From positions 1 through 7,608 of the forward strand of contig JABMRN010000223.1 of NCBI GenBank assembly GCA_013202515.1: a stretch of DNA of 7,608 nt, written 5' to 3'. Both the position numbers and the translations under genes were made by a program. The stretch comes from Candidatus Omnitrophota bacterium. GTDB lineage: Bacteria > Omnitrophota > Gorgyraeia > JABMRN01. Below are positions 1-6,115 of this stretch, one piece after another. The notes under the pieces were generated by a model. That model was not told where the DNA came from, did no database searches, and worked only from the letters and a program-made list of their open reading frames with translations. Numbering within the stretch: the stretch's first letter is position 1; each line of letters starts with the position of its first letter.

Positions 1-908
1 AGCAGAGCAATTAATGTCTGTTCTCTTTCGTCATGTCCACCGCCAATTCCGGCAAAGCGCTGTCTTCCCACCGCGTCTATTTCATCAAGAAATATAATGC
101 ATCCCTTTCTTGTTGTTTTTACAGACCTTTTCGCTTGTTCAAAAAGATCTCTAACCCGAGATGCGCCAACGCCGACAAACATTTCTACAAAATCCGATCC
201 AGATATTGAAAAGAAAGGCACCTCTGCTTCACCAGCTACGGCCTTAGCTAAAAGTGTTTTGCCACAGCCCGGAGGGCCTATTACTAGAACACCTTTGGGC
301 ATTTTCCCGCCCAAGCGCTGAAAACGCTTTGGGTCTTTCAAGAATTCTATAACCTCTTTTACCTCCTCCTTTGCCTCATCGACTCCGGCAACATCATTGA
401 AGGTAATCTTAAGCTGGCTACCCGAAGCAAGGCGAGCCCTAGATTTACCAAAGGACAAAATCTTTCCCCCGCCTCCGGCAGCACCTCTGTACATTAAAAA
501 CCAAAACAGCGTTACTAAGACGACAGGTCCTATTATTGCCCAGAAGAAATTAGAAGCAAACGTCCTGGCGGGCTTAACGTCGAAATCCTTAACATTTTCC
601 CTAAGCGCCTTCAGTAGCTCTGGATCATCTGCTGGTATATTTACAACAAATTTCGATCCATCGTTGAGTTTTCCCATGGCCCTATCTTCCATAAGAACAA
701 CAGAAGAAATGCGGCCGCTCAGGTTATTATCGTTCAGCATGCCAAAAAATTCGCTGTAGGTTACTGGTTGAGGGGGATTTTCAAAAACTTGCGAGCCCCA
801 CTGAAGTGCATAAGTAAGACCAATAATAATAAGTACCCAAATAATCAAATTTCTTCCATATAGGTTTTTACCGTTTATCGGCTTCTTTGGTTCTGGTTGG
901 TTTTTCAT
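1..908 (-). CDS. ftsH: ATP-dependent zinc metalloprotease FtsH, N-terminal part (cut by window edge)
   Basis: Membrane-anchored AAA+ protease that extracts and degrades misfolded membrane proteins and short-lived regulators. I read 302 codons before the window ends. Seen in order: a short Lys/Pro-rich cytoplasmic start; a first membrane segment at about residues 20-37; an extracytoplasmic FtsH_ext-type domain at about 45-117; a second membrane segment at about 121-140; a Gly-rich linker; and an AAA domain with Walker A GPPGCGKT at 211-218, pore loop FVG at 244-246 and Walker B IIFLDEID at 271-278. The following GGGHDEREQT stretch is typical of FtsH. The second region of homology and the HEXXH zinc site lie beyond the edge. 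The ATG start at 908 is chosen because an in-frame TAA lies just upstream and AAGGGG precedes it. A 5-residue insertion sits before Walker B compared with E. coli FtsH. Family assignment is certain; completeness cannot be judged. Confidence 0.97.
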   Translation of the reverse strand, partial: MKNQPEPKKPINGKNLYGRNLIIWVLIIIGLTYALQWGSQVFENPPQPVTYSEFFGMLNDNNLSGRISSVVLMEDRAMGKLNDGSKFVVNIPADDPELLKALRENVKDFDVKPARTFASNFFWAIIGPVVLVTLFWFLMYRGAAGGGGKILSFGKSRARLASGSQLKITFNDVAGVDEAKEEVKEVIEFLKDPKRFQRLGGKMPKGVLVIGPPGCGKTLLAKAVAGEAEVPFFSISGSDFVEMFVGVGASRVRDLFEQAKRSVKTTRKGCIIFLDEIDAVGRQRFAGIGGGHDEREQTLIAL

Positions 909-912
909 ATTG

Positions 913-918
913 CCCCTT
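913..918 (-). promoter_or_regulatory. Ribosome binding site of ftsH
   Basis: AAGGGG on the minus strand, 4 bases before the ATG at 908. It supports that start codon as the only plausible one, since the frame is closed by TAA just upstream. Confidence 0.7.
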
Positions 919-926
919 ATGTTATG

Positions 927-955
927 ATCTTATCAGAAAATATACAAATAATCAA
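927..955 (-). promoter_or_regulatory. Possible sigma70-type promoter of ftsH
   Basis: In the 59-base gap between tilS and ftsH the minus strand shows TTGATT (950-955) and TAAGAT (927-932) separated by exactly 17 bases; each box matches 4 of 6 consensus positions. Transcription would start near 920, leaving a leader of about 12 bases that just includes the Shine-Dalgarno sequence. The gap is AT-rich, so a chance match is possible. The gene may instead be read through from the tRNA/tilS promoter upstream. Confidence 0.3.
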
Positions 956-967
956 ATTAAAACAAAT

Positions 968-1963
968 TCAGCTCACAGTTGTTGAATGTCGCTCCATGGT
1001 CAACATGTCTCTTTTTTTTGCCAATCTTATTCCTCCAGGTAAATCGAGAGACTTACCGCATGGCTTCAACCTTATCAGTGCGCTAATCTCCTTCCAATGT
1101 CTGAAGTTCAGTTTTTTTATGTCGGATCCTGCTTTCATAAGCGCGTCCCTTGTTATTTCCTTTTGAATGGCGCGCGGTTGGATGACAATATCCTTTAAGC
1201 GCAACGATACACAGCTTCTCCCTTCTTCAATGATATTTGAAATTTTCTCTTTTGCTGAATCTATGAACTCCTTATCTTCACGCAAGCTTTCTGCCAAATT
1301 TACAAGAGATCTCTTGAGGCGCGGGTTATAGCGTGAAAGCTCGGGAATGATTGTATTTCTAACGGTATTCCTGAAATACTTGTTGTCGTTATTTGTTATA
1401 TCGACCACGTAGTGAATCTTCTGCGACTTAAGAAAGCGGAGAATTTCATCTTTCTCAACGTCTATAAGGGGCCTAACGTACATCGCACTGGTCGATGTCC
1501 TTTTCGGCGGAATTCCTATGATGCCCTTAAGGGATGTTCCTTTTATTATGCGCATCAATACCGTTTCCGCAAGATCATCGGCAGTATGTGCAGTTACAAT
1601 CTTATTTAAATTATTCTCATAAGCGACGCTTTCAAAAAATTTATATCGCTCATATCTTGCGGTTTCTTCAACAGACAGTTTCTTTTTCTTTTCAAACTTT
1701 AACTTTTTGTGGAAAAATTTTAATCCCAGTTCTCTTGTAAGCGCTCTAACAAAATCAGAATCTCTCGATGAGGCTCGTCCGCGAATGCCGTGATCCATGT
1801 TTGCTACAAATAATGTTATACCCAACCGCTTCTTTAGGCGCAATAATGCATGCAATAGAAAAACAGAATCTGATCCGCCAGAAACACACACAAGCACACT
1901 ATCTCCCCTCTCGAACATGTCGTGGCGATCTACGGTATCTTGTATTCTGGTTAATATCTGCAT
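968..1963 (-). CDS. tilS: tRNA(Ile)-lysidine synthase TilS, short form
   Basis: Cytoplasmic enzyme that uses ATP and lysine to convert C34 of the CAU anticodon of tRNA-Ile2 to lysidine, switching the tRNA from Met to Ile identity and AUG to AUA decoding. It is essential in most bacteria. The 331-residue product carries the PP-loop motif SGGSDS at 28-33, the DHGIR motif at 57-61, HTADDLAETVLMRIIKGT at 126-143, RPL at 164-166 and the D-x-TN-x-D-x-x-Y-x-RN-x-VR signature at about 188-202. A helical linker and a small substrate-binding part follow to about 320. At this length it lacks the large extra C-terminal domain of E. coli TilS (about 430 residues) and resembles the compact Aquifex type. 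The start is ATG at 1963 with AAGAGA just upstream as a weak ribosome binding site. It lies 31 bases after the tRNA-Met gene and is probably cotranscribed with it. Confidence 0.95.
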   Translation of the reverse strand: MQILTRIQDTVDRHDMFERGDSVLVCVSGGSDSVFLLHALLRLKKRLGITLFVANMDHGIRGRASSRDSDFVRALTRELGLKFFHKKLKFEKKKKLSVEETARYERYKFFESVAYENNLNKIVTAHTADDLAETVLMRIIKGTSLKGIIGIPPKRTSTSAMYVRPLIDVEKDEILRFLKSQKIHYVVDITNNDNKYFRNTVRNTIIPELSRYNPRLKRSLVNLAESLREDKEFIDSAKEKISNIIEEGRSCVSLRLKDIVIQPRAIQKEITRDALMKAGSDIKKLNFRHWKEISALIRLKPCGKSLDLPGGIRLAKKRDMLTMERHSTTVS

Positions 1964-1994
1964 AATCTCTTATCGTTGATTGAGGCTAAAAATG

Positions 1995-2071
1995 TGGTAG
2001 CGGGGGAGAGACTCGAACTCTCGACATGCCGGGTATGAGCCGACTGCTCTAGCCAACTGAGCTACCCCGCC
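1995..2071 (-). tRNA. tRNA-Met (anticodon CAU), elongator type
   Basis: A complete 77-base cloverleaf is seen. It has acceptor GGCGGGG paired with CCCCGCT (first pair G-U), D-arm GCTC/GAGC with a 9-base loop, anticodon stem GTCGG/CCGGC around loop CTCATAC, and a 5-base variable loop. The T-arm is GAGAG/CTCTC with loop TTCGAGT, followed by discriminator A and an encoded CCA. The anticodon CAT lies at 2035-2037. It lacks the C1-A72 mismatch and the three G-C pairs of initiator tRNA. Elongator Met is favoured over Ile2(CAU) by the CTCATAC loop followed by CCGG and by the general resemblance to bacterial elongator tRNA-Met. Because TilS is encoded just downstream, the Ile2 alternative deserves a check. 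It is preceded by its own strong promoter, with a leader of about 38 bases for RNase P to remove. Confidence 0.93.
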
Positions 2072-2115
2072 ATAGTTTACCTCTCAAAAGCCGTGACGTT
2101 GATGCATAGAGATCG

Positions 2116-2144
2116 AATATATCATAGTATTAATATATTGTCAA
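2116..2144 (-). promoter_or_regulatory. Strong sigma70-type promoter for tRNA-Met (and probably tilS)
   Basis: On the minus strand a perfect -35 box TTGACA (2139-2144) and a -10 box TATATT (2116-2121) are separated by exactly 17 bases. Transcription would begin near 2109-2110, about 38 bases before the mature tRNA end at 2071. The promoter sits in the 82-base gap after mnmA; its -35 box starts 9 bases past the mnmA stop codon. No terminator is seen between the tRNA and tilS, so tilS is probably expressed from it too. Confidence 0.8.
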
Positions 2145-2149
2145 TATAT
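2133..2149. repeat. Perfect 17-base AT-rich palindrome overlapping the -35 box
   Basis: ATATATTG and CAATATAT form a perfect 8-base inverted repeat around a single central base at 2141, and it fully covers the -35 hexamer of the tRNA promoter. It could be an operator for a dimeric repressor or only a by-product of an AT-rich promoter. There is no following T-run, so it is not a terminator. Confidence 0.5.
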
Positions 2150-2153
2150 GGTG

Positions 2154-3197
2154 CTATAGAACATCCTTAATCCACCCACCCCCCAGGACCGTATCTTTTT
2201 TGTAAAACACCACTGCCTGCCCAGGCGTTGGAGAAAACTGAGGCTTTTCAAAGGTTACACGTGCTGTGTTTCTTGATAGTGGTTGAATGCAGGCATTGAC
2301 CTCTTTTGATCCATATCTAATTTTTGCCTTTGCATGGATTCTTCTCTGTGAAAAACTACCATTTATCCAATGAAGACAATCGGCTATGAAAGCCTCTTTG
2401 TAGGAATCCTTTATTGTGCCCACGTGCAGAGCGTTATTCAATGCATCTATGTGCGTAACGTACAATGGTTCAGAAAATGCAACCCCTAGCCCCTTCCGCT
2501 GTCCTACAGTATAATGGGAAATGCCCTTGTGTTTTCCCATACGCTTAACGCCGCGGAACATGATATCCCCTACTAACTCCTCTCCACCATCGCGCCCAAA
2601 GCACAGGTCCTGGCTAGATGCACGGTCGTGCGATTTTAATCCGACTTTCTTTGCTAGTGCTCGTACCTCATCTTTTTTCATGCGGCCGAGCGGAAAAAGA
2701 ATCCTACTTAGTTGATGTTGCGATAGATTAAATAAAAAATATGATTGGTCCTTGTCCCTATCCTTGCCCTTTTTCAGATAATATTTATGCTCCTTACAAA
2801 CAACGTTTGCATAGTGGCCTGAGCTAAGATAATCGCATGCAAGCTCATCTGCCTTTTTCAAAAGAAGGCCGAATTTTATCTCGCTATTACATAAGACGCA
2901 GGGGTTGGGCGTCCTGCCTTTCTTATAATCGCGTTCACATAATAAAATAATTTTGTTCCGAAATTCTTTGCTAAAATCAAATACATAATGAGGTACGCCT
3001 AGTTTTCCGCAAATACTTCTTGCGCTTGAAATGGCATCTAGGGAACAGCAAAGCTTTGATCCGTAAGCACCGCATTCTTTTTTCGGCCATGTTTTTATGG
3101 TTGCTGCTATCACCTGGTAGCCCTTCTTCTTAAGAAGGTGGCACGCAACGCTTGAGTCAACTCCTCCCGAAACCGCTATCAAAACTCTCTTCTTCAC
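2154..3197 (-). CDS. mnmA: tRNA-specific 2-thiouridylase MnmA
   Basis: Cytoplasmic ATP-dependent enzyme that adenylates and thiolates U34 of tRNA-Lys, -Glu and -Gln, giving the 2-thio part of mnm5s2U; sulfur comes from a cysteine desulfurase relay. The 347-residue protein has the full family length. It shows PP-loop SGGVDSS at 10-16, CCSLDA at 50-55, PNPCVLCN at 97-104 with the presumed nucleophile Cys103, GHYA at 127-130, and SSQDLCF at 194-200 with the second catalytic Cys199. HYTVGQRKGLG at 228-238 and a C-terminal barrel ending in TPGQAVVFY follow. Position 100 is Cys where E. coli has Asp99. The start is GTG, supported by GGAG five bases upstream and by a 4-base overlap (GTGA) with apbE, so translation is probably coupled. 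It is the last gene of the upstream operon. No clear terminator follows; the tRNA promoter begins at once. Confidence 0.96.
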   Translation of the reverse strand: MKKRVLIAVSGGVDSSVACHLLKKKGYQVIAATIKTWPKKECGAYGSKLCCSLDAISSARSICGKLGVPHYVFDFSKEFRNKIILLCERDYKKGRTPNPCVLCNSEIKFGLLLKKADELACDYLSSGHYANVVCKEHKYYLKKGKDRDKDQSYFLFNLSQHQLSRILFPLGRMKKDEVRALAKKVGLKSHDRASSQDLCFGRDGGEELVGDIMFRGVKRMGKHKGISHYTVGQRKGLGVAFSEPLYVTHIDALNNALHVGTIKDSYKEAFIADCLHWINGSFSQRRIHAKAKIRYGSKEVNACIQPLSRNTARVTFEKPQFSPTPGQAVVFYKKDTVLGGGWIKDVL

Positions 3198-4186
3198 AAG
3201 ATCTCCACGGAATCCTTAATTCCCTCACTAATGAAAAACTTAATATTGTCATTTTCAATAGCTATGATAACGCAGTCTATGTTGTCAAGGCTCTCTATAA
3301 GATCAAGACCCTCATCAGGCTCCATGACAAAGAGTGCCGTAGCAAGTGCATCAGCCATAGCTAGGCTTTTACATACGACAGTGGCGCTTAATACGTTATG
3401 TTCCGGCGGATATCCTGTCCTTGGATCAAGTATATGCGGGAATTTCTTTCCATCGATCGTTATATAGTTTTCGTATCCACCTGAAGTTGCTGCTGCCCCA
3501 CCACTTAGCGACATGCGCGCAATAACCCTCTTTTTGTTTATTGGGTGCCTTATCCCAAGAATCCATTCCTTATCATTTCTTCTACCAATACATAAAACAT
3601 CTCCGCCAGCATCAATTAAAGCAACCTCTACTCCATTTTTCTTTAGAACTCTAGCGGCCTCATCAACAATGTAACCTTTTGCAATTGCATTAAAATCTAA
3701 TTCGACACCATGAACGTCGAATTTCACCGACAATATTTCTGGATCCAGAATAACGTGTCTATATCCGACAGCTTCCAGTGCCCTAGATATTACTTTTTTC
3801 GAAGGTAGTTCAAACTTCTTCTTCGAATAAAACCCCCACGCCTCCACAAGAGGACCTACCGTAACATCAAATGCCCCTCCGGTTACAGCACTTAAATATA
3901 AAGATTGATCGAGCAATTGAAAGAAATCTTTTGTAACATCAAATGCTCTTTCTCCTGCAACCTTATTTACTCGTCTAACCTCGCTTGTAGGCCTAAATCT
4001 ATCAAAAACATCTTCAAGTGCTTTCATTCGATCTATGGCTTGGTCTATGGCTTCTTTAGAATCACGGGAATCAAAAGTTTTACAATTTATAATTGTGCCC
4101 AAAAGAGGAAGCGATCTGGTCTGGTATTCCGATTGAGAGCACCCGGTAAGAGATATAGCAAGAAGGATACAAATAGCTATCTTCAT
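3194..4186 (-). CDS. apbE: FAD:protein FMN transferase ApbE, lipoprotein
   Basis: Extracytoplasmic, Mg-dependent flavin transferase that uses FAD to attach FMN to Ser/Thr residues of target proteins such as NqrB/C, RnfD/G and other FMN-binding domains. The 330-residue protein begins with a lipoprotein signal; lipobox LTGC puts the lipidated Cys at 16, followed by Ser. Family motifs run in order: LLGT 28-31, GGAFDVTVGPL 103-113, DFNAIAKGYIVD 164-175, DAGGD 192-196, ATSGGYENY 233-241, HILDPRTGYP 251-260 and the metal-site region ADALATALFVM 279-289. No catalytic motif is missing. ATG overlaps the stop of the preceding gene (ATGA), so it is coupled to it; no strong Shine-Dalgarno is seen. Its targets are not in the window. 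An Rnf-type complex is a reasonable inference for an anaerobe using the acetyl-CoA pathway. Confidence 0.95.
   Translation of the reverse strand: MKIAICILLAISLTGCSQSEYQTRSLPLLGTIINCKTFDSRDSKEAIDQAIDRMKALEDVFDRFRPTSEVRRVNKVAGERAFDVTKDFFQLLDQSLYLSAVTGGAFDVTVGPLVEAWGFYSKKKFELPSKKVISRALEAVGYRHVILDPEILSVKFDVHGVELDFNAIAKGYIVDEAARVLKKNGVEVALIDAGGDVLCIGRRNDKEWILGIRHPINKKRVIARMSLSGGAAATSGGYENYITIDGKKFPHILDPRTGYPPEHNVLSATVVCKSLAMADALATALFVMEPDEGLDLIESLDNIDCVIIAIENDNIKFFISEGIKDSVEIL
3203..3206 (-). promoter_or_regulatory. Ribosome binding site deciding the GTG start of mnmA
   Basis: GGAG on the minus strand, inside the last codons of apbE, with a 5-base spacer to the GTG at 3197. It justifies the non-ATG start, and the resulting N-terminus (MKKRVLIAVSGG) matches the family. 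Confidence 0.7.
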
Positions 4187-5280
4187 GAAACGCTTTTCAG
4201 TAGCAGGTCGATGTCGATGTATTTTTCGACCATACTGACAATAAGCCTTATCTTTTCCTTATCTTCAGGCTTAATCTTAACAACAATAGCATCTATCATC
4301 TGAACAGCCGAAAAGGTATCTTTTTTTATAGCGAGGGTCGGAACGCACAATTTAGCAAGATGGTCGAGGATCCTGGTATTTGGCCGCAAGTCACCGGTAA
4401 GAACGACACCTGATATTTTTTTGATACTCTTGGATTGGGCTTGTATTTTTATAACGGCCTTTAGCAGGTCATGCCTATCGGCAGGGGTTATAACAAGCGT
4501 GTTATTCTCTACATACTTAAGCGCATCTCGTACTTCCATTGCGCCAATTAATATTTTGCCTACCGAGACGTCTGCGTTGCGATAACCACATATAAGGGGG
4601 ACCTTTAGCTCTTCTATTATTTCGCGAACTGTTGGAATCGCTAGTCTTTTTTGAAATGGCATAGCTCCAAGAACTTGAATCCCCTTCTTTTTGAATCCAG
4701 CCCTTATGAGCTTATTTACCTTATTGAATTTTTCGGGCATTACCTTATTTACGACAGTGCCGGCAAGTCGCACACCACTCCTGTCGAAGAGGGATTTGTT
4801 TAACATTACCTCATCGATGGGCCTGCCAACTCCACCTGGAGCAAGAAGTATCACTTTTGCGCCAAGAAGCCTTGCTACCGTAGCATTTGAAAGATCAAAA
4901 ACGGAACCGACGCCAGCATGCCCTGTTCCTTCGATTATCACAAGGTCGTTTTCTGCTGCAACCTTTCTATATGACTGAAGAATTAACTTAGAGTAATCAG
5001 TATCTGTAGCGCCCTGTATGTATTTTTCGGTAAAGCCTCTCTCAACAGCAATCGGCGATAGGTCTTTTATGCACAAGTCCGTACTAATGCCGAAAACCTT
5101 CTCTATGAGAATAGAGTCTTCGTCAACTTTATAGCCCTGTTCCATAAGGTAACGTTGCCCGATGGGTTTAATAAACCCAATTCTCTTAAAGTGTTTTTTG
5201 AGGCATGTTATGAGACCAAGAGAAAAGGTGGTTTTACCTACATTTTGGAGTGTTGCTGCAATAAAAATTTTTTTTGCCAT
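4183..5280 (-). CDS. BioD-like P-loop plus DRTGG-domain protein (phosphotransacetylase N-terminal half, stand-alone)
   Basis: The 365-residue protein matches the two non-catalytic domains of long (E. coli-type) phosphotransacetylase but has no acetyl-/phosphate-transferring domain. Residues 1 to about 215 form a dethiobiotin-synthetase-like P-loop domain: P-loop TLQNVGKTT at 10-18 and IEGTGHAG at 116-123, the position of the second nucleotide-site motif. Residues about 217-330 form a DRTGG domain, with LVITPADRHDLL at 262-273 and GVVLTGDLRPN at 291-301. The ending (VEKYID) also mirrors the point where the Pta catalytic domain would begin. Known family: COG0857-type proteins of unclear function, often misnamed dethiobiotin or cobyrinate synthase. 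In Pta the front part is regulatory, which suggests ATP or metabolite sensing here, but that is inference. ATG at 5280 follows a 44-base gap with no good ribosome binding site; an A8 run follows at codons 3-5. It overlaps apbE by 4 bases. Confidence 0.85.
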   Translation of the reverse strand: MAKKIFIAATLQNVGKTTFSLGLITCLKKHFKRIGFIKPIGQRYLMEQGYKVDEDSILIEKVFGISTDLCIKDLSPIAVERGFTEKYIQGATDTDYSKLILQSYRKVAAENDLVIIEGTGHAGVGSVFDLSNATVARLLGAKVILLAPGGVGRPIDEVMLNKSLFDRSGVRLAGTVVNKVMPEKFNKVNKLIRAGFKKKGIQVLGAMPFQKRLAIPTVREIIEELKVPLICGYRNADVSVGKILIGAMEVRDALKYVENNTLVITPADRHDLLKAVIKIQAQSKSIKKISGVVLTGDLRPNTRILDHLAKLCVPTLAIKKDTFSAVQMIDAIVVKIKPEDKEKIRLIVSMVEKYIDIDLLLKSVS

Positions 5281-5324
5281 TGAAAGATTTGTTTTGTTTC
5301 TGGATTACGATTATCGGATCAACA

Positions 5325-6113
5325 TTAGCCAAGCTTCCCGGCCCTAAAAGCCTCTAGGTACTCCTTGCAGTAATTGTCGTGTCCGAGGATGGCAGAAGAA
5401 GCAGTGATTGCCGACATAAGGGTGCTGTCTAAGGGATCCACTATGCATGCATCAAGCCCATAGGAACATGCCATGGACAAAAATGTCCTATTTAGAAGCC
5501 GTCTTTTTGGAAGTCCGAACGAAACGTTGCTTAATCCCGCTATTGTTTTAAGGCCCAAGCTCTTCATCATCTTAATTGCACCTAAAAACTCCATTGCCTG
5601 ACCCTGCTCAGAGCTTACCGGTCTTACCAGCGGATCGAAGTATAGCCTGTCTTTTGATATTTGGTATTTGCTACATATCTCCATCATGATCGTAGCAATT
5701 TCAAAGCGCTCCTTTGATGTAGCAGGCATACCTTTTTCATCCATAGTAAGGCATATAATATCACAATCAAATTCTTTGCAAATTGGAAGGATCTTTTCGT
5801 ATCTAGACTTCTCCGCTGTAACCGAATTTAATAACGCCCTCCCCCTTGCTGAACGCATAGCCTGTTCCAATACGGCAAAGTTCGGACTGTCAATACATAA
5901 AGGGATCTCGGCTGCTTCCTGTATGATATCTATGAGCCAGAGCATGTCGTCAACTTCTGTATCTGGATTCGAGCCAGAATTTACATCGATCATCAGAGCA
6001 CCAGCTTCCTTCTGCCTTCTGACCTCTTCTTGAATGAAATTGGCGTCCTTTGTCTCAACGGCGCGTTTTATATCAGGCCTGGATGTGTTTATACGCTCCC
6101 CTATGATAAGCAT
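5325..6113 (-). CDS. acsE: Methyltetrahydrofolate:corrinoid/iron-sulfur protein methyltransferase (AcsE-like)
   Basis: Cytoplasmic TIM-barrel enzyme of the pterin-binding (DHPS-like) family that moves the methyl group of 5-methyl-tetrahydrofolate to Co(I) of a corrinoid protein; in the Wood-Ljungdahl pathway that protein delivers it to acetyl-CoA synthase. At 262 residues it has the same length as Moorella AcsE as I recall it. It keeps the opening MLIIGERIN and the functional positions: Asp75 in CIDS, Asn96 in LLNS, Asp160 in FDPL and Asn196 in LSNVSFG, followed by NRTFLSMA at 208-215. It starts 2 bases after the stop of the HPS-RraA fusion, so it is in the same operon. Corrinoid protein and CODH/ACS genes are not in this window, so a methyltransferase of another corrinoid system (O-demethylase, glycine-betaine type) cannot be excluded. 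Family is clear; the exact methyl acceptor is less so. Confidence 0.85.
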   Translation of the reverse strand: MLIIGERINTSRPDIKRAVETKDANFIQEEVRRQKEAGALMIDVNSGSNPDTEVDDMLWLIDIIQEAAEIPLCIDSPNFAVLEQAMRSARGRALLNSVTAEKSRYEKILPICKEFDCDIICLTMDEKGMPATSKERFEIATIMMEICSKYQISKDRLYFDPLVRPVSSEQGQAMEFLGAIKMMKSLGLKTIAGLSNVSFGLPKRRLLNRTFLSMACSYGLDACIVDPLDSTLMSAITASSAILGHDNYCKEYLEAFRAGKLG

Positions 6114-6115
6114 AT

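Noticed and set aside
1012..1019. A8 run near the 3' end of tilS as a frameshift site
   Set aside because: It falls in the last 20 codons, encodes an ordinary Ala-Lys-Lys-Arg stretch, and shifted frames give nothing recognisable.
1995..2071. Initiator tRNA-Met
   Set aside because: Position 1 pairs with position 72 as G-U rather than the C-A mismatch, and the anticodon stem lacks the three consecutive G-C pairs of initiator tRNA.
2116..2153. Possible transcription terminator after mnmA
   Set aside because: The only inverted repeat is the AT-rich palindrome inside the tRNA promoter; it has no G-C stem and no T-run in the right place.
5268..5275. A8 run in the early codons of the BioD-like gene as a programmed slippage site
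   Set aside because: The zero frame continues through a fully conserved P-loop domain, and no alternative product or stimulatory structure is evident.
4183..5280. Dethiobiotin synthetase (bioD) or cobyrinic acid diamide synthase
   Set aside because: The P-loop domain is similar, but the attached DRTGG domain and the match to the Pta middle region fit COG0857-type proteins; no biotin or cobalamin genes are nearby.
5281..5324. Internal promoter or riboswitch in the 44-base gap before the BioD-like gene
   Set aside because: TTGATC is present but no acceptable -10 box follows at 16-18 bases, and the gap is too short for a known riboswitch. Only a tiny CGAT/ATCG hairpin is seen.
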